Shown here one piece after another: positions 46,891 to 57,230 of a DNA stretch of 64,000 bases. A program made the translations under genes and the position numbers. The first letter of the stretch is position 1, and each line of letters begins with the position of its first letter. Source of the DNA: Porphyra umbilicalis (lineage: Eukaryota > Rhodophyta > Bangiophyceae > Bangiales > Bangiaceae); assembly GCA_002049455.2 (NCBI GenBank), contig KV918773.1, positions 62,001-126,000 on the forward strand, written 5' to 3'. The notes under the pieces are model-generated. The model was not told where the DNA came from. It worked only from the letters and a program-made list of their open reading frames with translations, and ran no database searches.

Positions 46891-47435
46891 TGTTGCAACG
46901 TCATGCTTAACGCCGCTGTAAGCCCTGCTGCTGTAAAAAGCAAAATTCACGAAACCAGGTATTGACAAGGTTCGAACCCCCGACTCCCGGATGCGACCCG
47001 AAGGTCACGCCTAATGACAGTGGGAGCCCTACTTCCCACTAGGCTACTCTTGCGACTGCCTCGCGGTTTAGTGAACGCTGGTGCATTCAAAATTTGTACC
47101 CGTGCGATTTTGAGTGAAAGTTTTGCGATTTCACATTTTCTGTTCTGGCGCTTCTGATGCTTTGAATTGCGTGGGCTTTGCTTTGATCTTTGACGCTTTG
47201 ATTTGATGAGCGCTTTGATTTAGATTGTGGGTGGGCGCGGGCGCGGGCGAGCTGCTTGAGCGGCGTGATGGGCTTGAGTGCTCCGACTTGGACTACTTGA
47301 GGAGTGCCCTTGATGGAAAGAGGAGCGCTTTGGAGAGACAACCATCAAAGCACTTTCGCACACATACACACAAGCTCGAGCCACTCAACCACTTCATCGT
47401 GGTCCCCAATCCCCTATCCGTACTGCATTTCAACA
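46891..47435 (+). repeat. copia-2 5' LTR
   Basis: Starts TGTTGCAACGTC, ends TTTCAACA. Apart from its two edges it is nearly identical to the 3' LTR. It carries an antisense Pol III-type promoter (separate entry). Confidence 0.93.
46930..47060 (-). ncRNA. Antisense tRNA/SINE-like Pol III unit in 5' LTR
   Basis: On the minus strand: an A box TAGCCTAGTGGG (47046-47035, exact to TRGCNNAGYNGG), a B box GGTTCGAACC (46978-46969) about 57 bases on, and TTTTT (46939-46935) about 30 bases further. The head resembles a degenerate tRNA (D-stem AGCC/GGCT), but the T-stem and acceptor do not pair, so it is a tRNA-derived SINE-like promoter, not a functional tRNA. Expected transcript about 120-130 nt. Confidence 0.6.
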
Positions 47436-47449
47436 GGTTATGGGCCCAG
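47436..47449 (+). promoter_or_regulatory. copia-2 primer-binding site (half-tRNA iMet type)
   Basis: GGTTATGGGCCCAG directly after the LTR. It is complementary to the anticodon stem-loop of initiator tRNA-Met (CAT anticodon), the primer arrangement described for Drosophila copia, in which a cleaved 5' half-tRNA primes. Confidence 0.85.
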
Positions 47450-47599
47450 AGCCGGGGCTGTGACAAAAGCAAGGTGTGCCAGACCGCGTCGAGGCGGTCG
47501 CGGCATGTGCGAAGAAGACAATTGCAAGGTGGTTGAAGGACGTAACGATCAAGGCGGAAGGTTCTGCAAGGTCGGGCCGCGCTACGACAAGAAGACATC

Positions 47600-50500
47600 A
47601 TGGACGGTGGCGCTGCCGGCATGGGCGGCATCAAGATCGACACGCTGACGGAGGCGAACCTTCACGAGTGGCGCCAGAGGATCAAGATGATCCTGGAGCT
47701 GCGCGACCGCGACCACATGCTTGACGAAGACGGCAATCCGACGAACACGGAAGTCCGCGAGTTGGCTTTGTGGAAGCGTCGAGACACGAAGGCGAGCGCC
47801 ATCATCGGGCTTACCCTTAGGTCTGAGCAGCTCGAGCACGTGTCGGGCTGCAAGACGACGGTGGAAATGTGGTCGACGCTGCAAGGTGTCTTCCAGCGCA
47901 AGAGTTTGATGAACAAGATGAAGGCGCGACGCGAGTTCTACACCGTCGAAATGACCGTCGGCGAGGGCATGCTGGGCTACATCAACCGCGTGCGCAACCT
48001 CGGCGAGAACCTCAAGGCCATGGGCGGCGAGGTGACGGAGATGTATGTCGCCACGAGCGTCCTGAACGGGCTGAAGTCCAAGTACGAGAACCTGCTAGTG
48101 GCTCTCGACGCCAATGGCGAGGACGAGCTGAGCCTCGAATTTGTCAACAGCCGCTTGTTTCAGGAGGAGCGGCGTCAGGCCGACAAATCACCGCTGATCA
48201 AGCGCATTGGTGATATGGCACTCGTCGTCGCCAACTATCGAGATCAGGGTCGCCGTGGTGACCTCTCCAAGATTGATTGCTACTAGTTCCACACGCTTGG
48301 GGACATCGGTCACGATTGCCCCGTGCTTAAGGCTAGGAACAATAGCAAGGACAAGGTGGCCGCGATTGCGGCAGATGACGGTAGCGACAGCGACGACGCC
48401 ATCTGTCTTGTGGGCAATGCGGCTGACAGCGATGACATCGCCAAGTCGTGGCTTGTAGACTCTGCGGCTTCTTCACACATATGCTGGATGCGCGAGTGCT
48501 TCGACGACTACCAGACGACCACGGGACGGAGCGTCACGATGAGTGACAAGAGGTCCATAGCCACGTCGGGCGTCGGATCCGTAGTGCTCAACTTCATCGT
48601 TAACGGCAAGACGCGCAGGATCAAGTTGGAGAAAGTACTTCATGCTCCTACTATGGGATTCAGCCTCATGTCGGTCGGCATGATGGAGGAGCGTTGTGCG
48701 GAAGTGTCTTTCAAGCGCGGTATACCAATCATCAAGATGAAAGAAAAAAATGCCGCCTGCGGCACGCTAAAGAGCGGGCTCTTTCACCTGCACATGGCCC
48801 CTATGTCGCATGTTGCTGCGGTGGCCTCTCTGTAGCTATGGCATGAGCGTCCTGGCCCTGGGAACGTGGCAGGCGTCAAAAGGATGATCAAGAATAAGGA
48901 CTTAGACGGACTCAAGCGCACTTGAATGGTGGTCAGGGACATTTGCGAGCCGTGCGTGTTCGGAAAGGCGGCGATGACGCCTATGCCTAGTGCAGGAGTC
49001 GCTCGAGTGACCAAGCAGCTCCAGTTCGTGCACTCCGACCTCGGTGGACCCATGTCCGAGCCCTTTCGTGGCGTACTGATATACTTCGGTACGTTCACCG
49101 ACGCCTTCTGCCGCTGGACGGGCGTGGTGTTCTCGCACAAGAAGAGCGATCTTCTCGCGGAGTACAAGAAGTGGCTGAACAAGGCACAGCTGCACACCGG
49201 CAACAGGAATATTTTTCGGTCCGACAACGGCGGCGAGTACGAGTCGTCCGCATTCGAGGCACTTCACGATGAGAACGGCACGACGCACCAGACGACGGTG
49301 CCCGACACGCCGCTGCAGAACGGGGTTGCTGAGCGACTCAACCGAGTTCTCGTGGGGATGGCACGCACCATGATGCGAAACAAGGACGTCGACCAGGATC
49401 TTTGGGCGGATGCCATCAAGACGGCGGTCTACATTATAAACCGCGTCACCAGCCGGGCGCTACCCGTCGGCAAGACGCCTCATGAGCTATGGACCGGGAA
49501 CAAGCTCAACGTAAGCTGCATGCGGGTGTTTGTGTCAACTTGCTGGGTGAGTATGCACAAGAGCCACATCGACGGTTTGCTTGGAGACATGGCGGCAAAT
49601 GGCATTCTCGTTGGCTATCCCGACGGCAGCAAGGCGTACAAGGTCTTTCTCGACGACGGCAAAGTCGACAAGGCGCGAAGCGTCGTGTTCTCCGAAAACA
49701 CCTCAAGCAAGGTTTCAGATGTTCCAGAGAACTCACCCGTGGGGAATGCCGTCGAAGGCGAGACTGCCATCGATGCTGGCAGCGACGATCAAGATGTCGA
49801 CGCTTAAGATGACAGCGAAGACGACCAGCACGATGATGGCTCGGACAGGTCGGCAGACGACAGTCAAGGTTCTACCGGCTCTCAAGACACGCTGCGTCGG
49901 AGCTGCAGATCGCGATGGCCGCCAAACGAGAACTGGCGCCCGATGAGCCTCGTTGCTCACGAGGCTCCCATGACGTATGGGCAAGCACTTCAAGGACAAG
50001 AACCAACCAAATGGCGGGCCACAATGGACCAGGACATGGACTCCATCCGCAAGAACAAGACATGGCGTTTCACGGAAATCCCTGTCGGCCTTCGCGTGCT
50101 GTAAGAAAAGTTGGTTTTCACGGACGAGGACGAGCTGGACAAGGTCGGAAATAACACGAAGCGGCACAGGGCGCGCCTGTGCTTTATGGGCAATCGGCAT
50201 ATCAAGGGGCTTGAATTCAACGAGACGTTCGCGCCGGTGGCCAAGTTCACTACCATCCGATGCATCCTGGAGATGACGGCGGCAAACGAGTGGGAGCTGC
50301 ATCGGATGGACGTCAAGACGGCATTCCTTAACGGTGACTTTGACGAGGAGGTCTACATGGAGCAGCCAGACGGCTATGTCAATCAAACGTATTCTGACAA
50401 GGTGTGTCGTCTCCTGCAAGCGCTGTATGGGCTGAAGTAAGCCCCCAAAATGTGAAACGCCAAGCTCAACGACTTCCTCAAGTCGCAAGGGTTCGAAAAT

Positions 50501-51553
50501 ATCGACCCGGAAGCCTGCCTCTACCTCCTTATGGATGACGGCGAAATCATCATCGTCCTTGTGTACGTCGACGATCTTCTTTTGGTGGCATCAAGCCTGG
50601 CGGCGATCTACAAGATTAAGGACGCTCTGTACAAGCATTTTGAGATGAAGGACCTGGGCGAGGCGAAGGTCATCCTTGGGCAAGAGATTAGACGTGACAA
50701 GGCGTTGGGCACCCTCAAGCTGTCGCAGGGCAAGTACGCGGGGCAAGTGCTGCAGAAATTCGGTATGGCGGAGTGCAACGCGATCGCGACTCCGTTTGAG
50801 GTCGGGCTGCAGCTGGCTCAGTCGGAGAAGAGCGTTAAGTCTCTTCCTCATCGCGAGGCCGTCGGCAGCCTGATGTACCTGATGGTCGGGACGCGTCCTG
50901 ATCTCGCCTTTGCGATCGGCAAGCTGAGCCGTTTCGTGTCAGGCTACGGGAAGGAGCACTGGGCGGCTGGGAAGCGCGTCCTATGATATTTTAAGGGGTC
51001 TGTCGACAAGGGCCTGGTCTACAGCAAGTCCGCGTCAGGCATCCTTCAAGGATTCAGCGATGCCGACTGGGCAGGTGACTTCGAGACGCGGCGGTCTACG
51101 ACGGGCATCCTGTTCATCTTTGACGGGGCGGCCGTCAGCTGGGCTTCGAAGTTGCAGTAGACGGTGGCGCTCTCCACCATAGAGGCGGAGAACACGGCTC
51201 TTTTCTAGGCCACCAAGGAAGCGGTTAGGCTCAACAAGCTCATCCAACGCGACATCATGCTCGTGACGCAGTCGGAAAGTGTGGTTAGGCGGGTTTACAT
51301 CAAGGTCAACAACAGCGGCTGCATCGACTTCGCCAATAATCCCGTCGAGCACAAGCGCGCCAAGCACATCGACATTCGCTGCCAGTTTGTGCGGGATGCA
51401 ATCACGACGAACAAGGTCATCCTCGAGCACTGCCCAACGGACGAGATGGCGGCAGACTCGATGACGAAGGAGCTCGCCAAAGTCAAGCACGACAAGCATG
51501 ACAAGTCGACGGGGATGTGTCGAATTCAAGGACGCGCCGTAAAGACATCCTAA
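47600..51553 (+). pseudogene. copia-2 Gag-Pol
   Basis: One frame throughout, typical of copia. Gag (47600-48286): NLHEWRQRIKMILELRD, ARREFYTVEM, YINRVRNLGENL. The CCHC knuckle near 48278 is damaged (DCY-TAG-FH ... GHDCP). Protease LVDSAASSHI (48452). Integrase: LWHERPGPGN, VHSDLGGPM, RSDNGGEY, QNGVAERLN (48838-49340). RT: NETFAPVAKFTTIR, MDVKTAFLNGDF and catalytic YVDD (50565). RNase H: SDADWAGDFETRRSTTG, KHIDIRCQFVRD and DSMTKELAK. Stops at 48284, 48833, 48923, 49805, 50102, 50438, 50453, 50984, about 51157 and about 51206. Catalytic residues otherwise persist. Confidence 0.9.
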
Positions 51554-51688
51554 TGTCAGCACACTGCTGCTCCAAGGCGGCCATGACGGACGAAATCCGA
51601 TTCGGGACGTCAAAATTCTAGGCGGACTTACTTCTCGACAAGTAATTCACGGGCGGTCAGCTGTCAGGCGGCGTCAACAAAGGGGGCG

Positions 51689-52233
51689 TCCTGGAAAGTC
51701 ATGCTCAACGCCGCTGTAAGCCCTGCTGCTGTAAAAAGCAAAATTCACGAAACCAGGTATTGACAAGGTTCGAACCCCCGACTCCCGGATGCGACCCGAA
51801 GGTCACGCCTAATGACAGTGGGAGCCCTACTTCCCACTAGGCTACTCTTGCGACTGCCTCGCGGTTTAGTGAACGCTGGTGCATTCAAAATTTGTACCCG
51901 TGCGATTTTGAGTGAAAGTTTTGCGATTTCACATTTTCTGTTCTGGCGCTTCTGATGCTTTGAATTGCGTGGGCTTTGCTTTGATCTTTGACGCTTTGAT
52001 TTGATGAGCGCTTTGATTTAGATTGTGGGTGGGCGCGGGCGCGGGCGAGCTGCTTGAGCGGCGTGATGGGCTTGAGTGCTCCGACTTGGACTACTTGAGG
52101 AGTGCCCTTGATGGAAAGAGGAGCGCTTTGGAGAGAAAACCATCAAAGCACTTTCGCACACATACACACAAGCTCGAGCCACTCAACCACTTCATCGTGG
52201 TCCCTCATCCCCTAATCGCACTGCGTTTCAACA
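51689..52233 (+). repeat. copia-2 3' LTR
   Basis: Same length as the 5' LTR. It begins TCCTGGAAAGTC, diverged from TGTTGCAACGTC, and ends TTTCAACA before the GCGTC duplication. The frame 52023-52643 fuses this LTR with copia-1 RT by chance. Confidence 0.9.
51728..51858 (-). ncRNA. Antisense tRNA/SINE-like Pol III unit in 3' LTR
   Basis: Copy of the unit in the 5' LTR: A box 51844-51833, B box 51776-51767 and T5 near 51735, with no mismatch by eye between the two copies. Confidence 0.6.
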
Positions 52234-53230
52234 GCGTCTTCATCCTCGTGTCCGTCAACGACCTTATGGTGGCGGGCGAGAAGCTGGCTGGAGTTGGTGC
52301 CGTCAAGCGCTCCGTGTCGGCAAAGTTTGAAGTACGTGATATGGGCGAGGTCAACGACTTCATTGGCATGAGGGTCATGCGTGACCGTGAGGCGCAGGCG
52401 CTCACTCTGAGCAACTCGGGGCACACGGCGACGCTTCTGGAGGCGTTTGGGATGGAGACCTCCACCCCATACATAGCACCAATGGCGTCAGGGGTCGATC
52501 TGGCCAAGACGGGCGAGGACCTGCTGCCGGACCGTAGCCGAAACCTCGAATTGGTCGGCTCCCTCCTCTACCTGTCCACCACGACAATGCCGGCCATCAC
52601 CTTTGCCGTGGGGGTGTTTGTCGCGGTTCATGTCCTGCCCTGAGCAGGACCACATGGGCGCGGCAGAGTGGGTATGGCGCAACCTGCGCGGGACAACCCG
52701 CCTTGGGGTGGTCTACGACGGCAGCAAGCCGCTGCAGGGGTTTATCGACGACGACTGGGGGGGCGAAGCCGACGGCCGTCGGCCGACGACAGGCTTCGTC
52801 TTCACCTTCAATGGCGGGCCCATCGCGTGGGGAAGCAAGCGCCAGTCGACGATGGCAACCTCGACGGCCGAAGCGGAGTACGCGGCCGCCGCAAAGGCAA
52901 CCAAGGGGGCGCTGTGGCTCCGCAAGCTGCTGTCGGCTCTGTGCGTCGATGGCGGGGCCGTGCCAATTGGGGAAGACAGCCAGGCTCGCCTCGCCTTGGT
53001 CAACAACACCGAAGCCACCCGGCGTACGAGGCACGTGGACGTCGCGTACCACATGGTTCGTGACTATGTGGCGCTCAATGAGGTGACGTTCTGATTCCTC
53101 CCTAGCGTGAACATGCCGGAAGATAAGCTGGCCAAGACGCTGCCGGCCCCATCGTTCTTCTTCTTCCGGCGCGTCATTGGCGTTGGCACCGATCTAGGCA
53201 ACGCGGGGCTTGGCGCTGCGCCAGGGCCAC
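52234..53230 (+). pseudogene. copia-1 reverse transcriptase 3' part and RNase H
   Basis: Begins with the duplicated GCGTC and continues the interrupted frame: FILVSVNDLMVAGE. The usual YVDD catalytic box is degraded to SVND. Next come FEVRDMGEVNDFIGM and SGHTATLLEAFGM; a frame change near 52610; then RNase H landmarks DDDWGGEADGRRPTTGF, STAEAEYAAAAKATKG and TRHVDVAYHMVRD. A TGA at 53092-53094 precedes VNMPEDKLAKTLPAP, the usual C-terminal signature. Confidence 0.85.
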
Positions 53231-53274
53231 GTGCTGCTTCCACATGCTAAGCCCCTCCGTGGTCGGCGGAGGTC

Positions 53275-53780
53275 TGTGGCGGAGCTACCGAGGTGACGGG
53301 CCGCGTGCCCCTTGCGTGTGGCATCGGCTTTGCGGCGGCTCAGGCCGGTTATGTTCTCCGGACGATCGGGTGGGGTATGTCATATTTCTGTCCGGGTCGG
53401 CGGTGATCGACCGTGTTGCATTTCGCAAGAGTTATGTTCAGAACTCATGGCCCTACCAGGACTTGCGCCCGTCTCTCCGTTCTTCGGATTGCAGCCTGTG
53501 GGACGGCTGTCCCTCCCTAAGTAGCCCCCTCTATTTAAGCCAGGGGGTTCTCTTTCGTCTCTCTTTTTCGTGTGTTTTCGTCTTCATATTTCGGCCCCGG
53601 ATTTGCCCCGCGCCGCCCCGTTCTGCTCTCCATCTCAATTTTTGCATCCCTCTCGAGTCCCCTTCTTTGCGCCCCTTTGCTCCGTCTTGGTCCTTTCGGT
53701 AGATAGAACTTTTGAGTCCTTCTCTTTTGTACTGTCAGTGACGCAACAGGGAATTTGTTCGAGCCTTCTTTGTTGCCACA
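53275..53780 (+). repeat. gypsy-2 5' LTR
   Basis: The right end TTGCCACA is fixed by the primer site that follows. The left end is TGTGGC at 53275 or at 53317, each mirroring GCCACA. It holds a TATA-like CTATTTAAG (about 53530) and downstream pyrimidine-rich sequence, a plausible Pol II promoter. No 3' partner was found in the window. Confidence 0.65.
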
Positions 53781-53782
53781 CT

Positions 53783-53800
53783 TGGTGGAGCAGCAGGGGA
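53783..53800 (+). promoter_or_regulatory. gypsy-2 primer-binding site
   Basis: TGGTGGAGCAGCAGGGGA, two bases after the LTR, identical over 18 bases to the gypsy-1 site at 16104. Confidence 0.8.
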
Positions 53801-54021
53801 AAGGGCGTCGCTTCTGCTGAGGGACAACTCTCATCTCGCGAGCCCCGGTGATAACGGTGTGGACGCCACTGACGGTGCACGTGACGTGACCACTCTGTGG
53901 TCTTGGTCACCCGGCGGCTGTTGTTGCAGGCCGGGGGAGTCGCTCAACGGTGCCCGACGGGCAGTGGCGCCGTCGATTCCGGGTTTGAGATATCTCGAGA
54001 CAAGAAGCCAACCATTCTCCG

Positions 54022-54790
54022 ATGGCGAGCGGGGGTGTCGATCCGCCACCCTTTGTCCCTGCTCATGACACGGGCACTGACGCTCGGCGTACTACCGACG
54101 GGTCAGTCCCGGCTGATACGACTCCCCCTCTTTCCCAAGATGCTTTGGGTGTCCCCGAGCCAGCCGCAGCGGCCACCGCCGCGGGTGGCCCGGGAGCTTC
54201 CCCTGGCAATGCTAGTCGCCGCGCGGAGCAATCGGCGGTCTCAGAGCTAACGACGCTTTTGCGTTCGTCGGCTGCGTCTGTCCGGGAGCAACGCGCCGAC
54301 ATGACAACTTTGCGCGACACAACTTGGACGTTGCCGTTGTCGACGGCCAGTGGGCCCCGGCCCTCTGACCCAACATCGGTAAACAGCCCGGCTTTGCGCG
54401 ACCTGTCGCGTTCGCGCACGTCCGCCGCCTCAATGTCGCCATTGGCCTCGCGGAGAGTGGGGGTGCGATCGGACCCCGACGCCCGCTCCTCGCGGTCTGC
54501 CAATGACGACGAGCCGCCGAGAGACCCCAGCAGCAGCAGCAGCAGCAGCAGTGACAGCACCGGCCCCTTGCGCCGCCGCGCTCGCTCGCAGCGCCGCAAC
54601 CGCACGCGGGGCACCGGTCGGACAGCTTCGATGCCAACGGCGGTCATCCCCTGGCCGCTCGCCTTGACGTCCAAGCATGGCCCGTTCTTGTCGCTGCTCG
54701 ACTTTCGCCACTACCTCGTCCGCAATGCGGATCCGATGTACAGCCGAGTTCTCGTGGTGGTGGCTCATGGCGAAATGACTCCAACGGATA
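54022..54790 (+). pseudogene. gypsy-2 Gag, N-terminal part
   Basis: ATG at 54022, about 240 bp after the primer site as in gypsy-1. It has a Pro/Ala-rich N-terminus, a short helical stretch (SELTTLLRSSAASVREQRAD), a Ser/Asp-rich region with an AGC microsatellite, an Arg-rich patch, then FLSLLDFRHYLVRNADPMYS, which matches the start of the gypsy-1 capsid core (FKTLLDYRTYFLIRRQLTYT). The match ends about 54770; the remaining codons to the TGA at 54826-54828 are junction sequence before copia-3. Confidence 0.75.
54527..54552. repeat. (AGC)n microsatellite
   Basis: Eight to nine AGC units inside the gypsy-2 gag frame, coding for a Ser run. Confidence 0.9.
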
Positions 54791-54857
54791 TATCCGGATA
54801 TATCTGGGTAAATCCCAGATTCTGCTGAGAATTCCAGATTCTGAAAGGTTCTGGCAG

Positions 54858-57151
54858 TCAAGGACGTCTACGAGCCGTGCGTGTATGGGAAGGCGGCTAT
54901 GACGCCTATGACTAGTGCAGGAGGAGGTCGAGTGACCAAGCACCTGCAGCTCGTGCACTCGGACCTGGGCGGGCCAATGTCGGAGCTGTCGCGTGGCGGT
55001 GCGCTCTACTTTGGCACCTTCACCGACGACTTCTCCCGCTGGACAGACATGGTCTTCCTGCAGAACAAGAGCGATCTACTGTCTGTGTACAAGAAGTGGC
55101 TGACTAAGGCCCAGCTGCACACGGGAACCAAAATCAAGATCCTGCGCTCCGACAATGGCGGCGAGCATGTGTCAAACGCATTCGAGGCTCTTCACGAAAA
55201 GAACGGCACGACGCACGAGACCACAGTGACCGACACGCCGCAGAAGAAAGGAGTTGCTGAGCGGCTCAACCGAGTTCTCGTGGAGATGGCTCGCACTATG
55301 ATGCGACACAAGGACTTCGATCAAAATCTTTGCGTGGATGCCATCAAGACGGCGGTCTTCATCAAGAATCGCGTCACCAGCCGGGCGCTTCCCGTCGGCA
55401 AGACGCCTTTTGACCTGTGGACCGGGAATAAGCCCAACGCAAGCCACATGCGGGTGTTTGGGTTGATATTCTGCGTGGTGCTGCACAAGAGTCCCATCGA
55501 CATCACGTTTGGCGGTAAGGCGGCGAAGGGCGTCTTCTTAGGCTTTCCCGACGGCAGCAAGGCGTACAAGGTCATCCTCGACGACGGCAAGGTCGTCGAG
55601 GAACGAAGCGTCGTGTTCGCCGAGACGCACGTAAGGGAGGTCGCAGAAGTTGCGGAGGAGCTTGCCGGGGACGAATTTGTAGAAGTCGAGACGGGCTTGC
55701 GCTCTGCAAGCGACGGCGAAGACGAAGATGCTGACAATGACGACAAGGACGACAAGCAAGACGATGGATCTGACAAGTCGGCGGACGACAATCAAGGTAG
55801 TGGCGGCTCTCAAGACACACTGCGTCGTAGCGGCAGAGCGCGGCGACCACCTGTCGAGTACTGGCGCCCGGTGAGCCTGGTTGCCCACGAGGCGCCCACA
55901 ACGTACGTGCAAGCCGTTCAAGGGCAAGAATTGGCGAAGTGGCAGACTTCCATGAACGAGGAAATGGAGGCCATCCGCAAGAACAAGACTTAGAGCTTGA
56001 CGGATCGCCCGGCCAGTCGACGCGTGCTGAAGGGCAAGTGGGTGTGCAAGGTCAAGAACGAGGTTGACAAGAACGGGAACAACAAGACGCGGCACAAGGC
56101 GCGCCTGTGTTTCATAAGGAGCCGGCATATTAAGGGGCTAGACTTCAACGAGACGTTCGCGCCGGTGGCCAAGTTCACTACCATCTGATGCATCCTGGCG
56201 ATGACGACGGCAAACAAGTGGGAGTTACATCAGATGGACATCAAGACGGCATTTCTCAACGGAGACCTAAACAAGGAGGTCTACATGGAGCAGCCAGACG
56301 GCTATGTCGATCCGACGTATTCTGACAAGGTGTGTCGTCTCCTGCAAGTGCTGTATGGGCTGAAGCAAGCCCCCAAAGTGTGATACGCCAAGCTCAACGA
56401 CTTCCTCAAGTCGCAAGGGTTCGAAAATATCGACCCGGAAGCCTGCCTCTACCTCCTTATGGATGACGGCGAAATCATCATCGTCCTTGTGTACGTCGAC
56501 GATCTTCTTTCGGCGGAATCTAGCCTGGCGGCGATCTACAAGATTAAGAACGCTCTGCACAAGCGTTTTGAGATGAAGGACATGGGAGAGGCGAAGGTCA
56601 TCCTTGGGCTAGAGATTAGACGTGACAAGGCGTTGGGCACCCTCAAGCTGTCGCAGGGCACGTACGCGGGGCAAGTGCTGGAGACGTGCGGGATGGCGAG
56701 GTGCAACTTGATCGGAACGCCGCTAGATGTGAGCCTGCAGCTGGTTAAGGCCGACGAGAGCGACGACGCGCTGCCCTACCGCGAAGCCGTCGGCAGTCCT
56801 ATGTAACTGATGGTTGGGACGCGTCCTGACCTCGCCTTCGCAATCGGGAAGCTGAGTCGGTTTGTCTCGTGCTACGGCACGAAGCATTGGGCGGTGATCA
56901 AGCGCGTTCTACGGTATGTCAAGGGTTCGATGGACAAGGGGCTGATCTTCGACAAGAACTCTTCCTGTGTTCTACAAGGCTCTAGTGATGCCGACTGGGC
57001 AGGTGACCACGAGACGCGACGTTCTACGACGGGCTTCACATTCATCTTTGGCGGAGCAGCCGTCAGCTGGGGTTCTAACTTACAGAGGACGGTGGCGCTG
57101 TCGACGATGGAAGCTGAGTACATGGCTCCCTGTGAAGTCAGCGAGGAAGCT
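54858..57151 (+). pseudogene. copia-3: truncated Pol (integrase-RT-RNase H)
   Basis: Same family as copia-2. Homology starts abruptly at the pre-integrase region (DVYEPCVYGKAAMTPM) and stops at EAVFK in RNase H. Landmarks: VHSDLGGPM, RSDNGGEHV, GVAERLN (integrase; the usual QNG is KKG), HKARLCFIRSRHIKG, MDIKTAFLNGDLNKEV, LVYVDDLLSAE (YVDD), SDADWAGDHETRRSTTGF and STMEAEYMAPCE. All in one frame, broken at 55991 (TAG), 56186 (TGA), 56381 (TGA) and 56804 (TAA). No gag, protease, PBS or full LTR. Confidence 0.88.
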
Positions 57152-57230
57152 GTTTTTAAAACGCAGGGAGGACGGGGGTTGGGGGACCAAGATTAAGTGG
57201 TTGATTGGCTTGAGCTTGTGTGTGTCGCCT
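57152..57230 (-). repeat. Inverted copia LTR end fragment
   Basis: The reverse complement ends CTGCGTTTTAAAAACA and contains ACACACAAGCTC-AGCCA-TCAACCACTT-ATC-TGGTCCC, which aligns with the last 80 bp of the copia-2 LTR (47356-47435). It begins exactly where copia-3 homology stops. Confidence 0.65.

Larger units (their letters stand above)
46891..52233 (+). mobile_element. copia-2: complete Ty1/copia element nested in copia-1
   Basis: Two 545-bp LTRs (46891-47435, 51689-52233). Target duplication GCGTC at 46886-46890 and 52234-52238. The TGTTG ... CAACA termini are mirrored. PBS follows the left LTR and a purine tract (AAAGGGGGCG) precedes the right one. The interior is a single gag-pol frame broken by about ten stops. 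Excision at the duplication restores the copia-1 RT reading frame, which confirms the borders. Confidence 0.93.
43170..53230 (+). mobile_element. copia-1: degraded Ty1/copia element, split by copia-2
   Basis: Order PBS, gag, protease, integrase, RT, RNase H, as in Ty1/copia. It is interrupted at 46890 inside RT by copia-2; after the insertion the RT frame resumes at 52234. It carries several in-frame stops and at least two frame changes. The 5' LTR start is uncertain, and no 3' LTR is found before the gypsy-2 LTR begins near 53275, so the 3' end is lost. Confidence 0.85.

Noticed and set aside
46961-47060. tRNA gene on the minus strand of the copia-2 LTR
   Set aside because: The A and B boxes are excellent, but the T-stem and acceptor stem do not pair and no anticodon stem is convincing, so I call it tRNA-derived and not a functional tRNA.
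46901-47410. Independent SINE copies at 46.9 and 51.7 kb
   Set aside because: The repeats coincide with full LTRs fixed by target duplication, primer site and termini; the SINE-like module is part of the LTR.
52023-52643. 206-codon ORF as a novel gene
   Set aside because: It is a chance fusion of the copia-2 3' LTR with the resumed copia-1 RT frame; the first part recurs in the 5' LTR without RT.
55991-56806. Programmed readthrough stops in copia-3
   Set aside because: Four different stops at positions where copia-2 mostly has sense codons; mutation is simpler.
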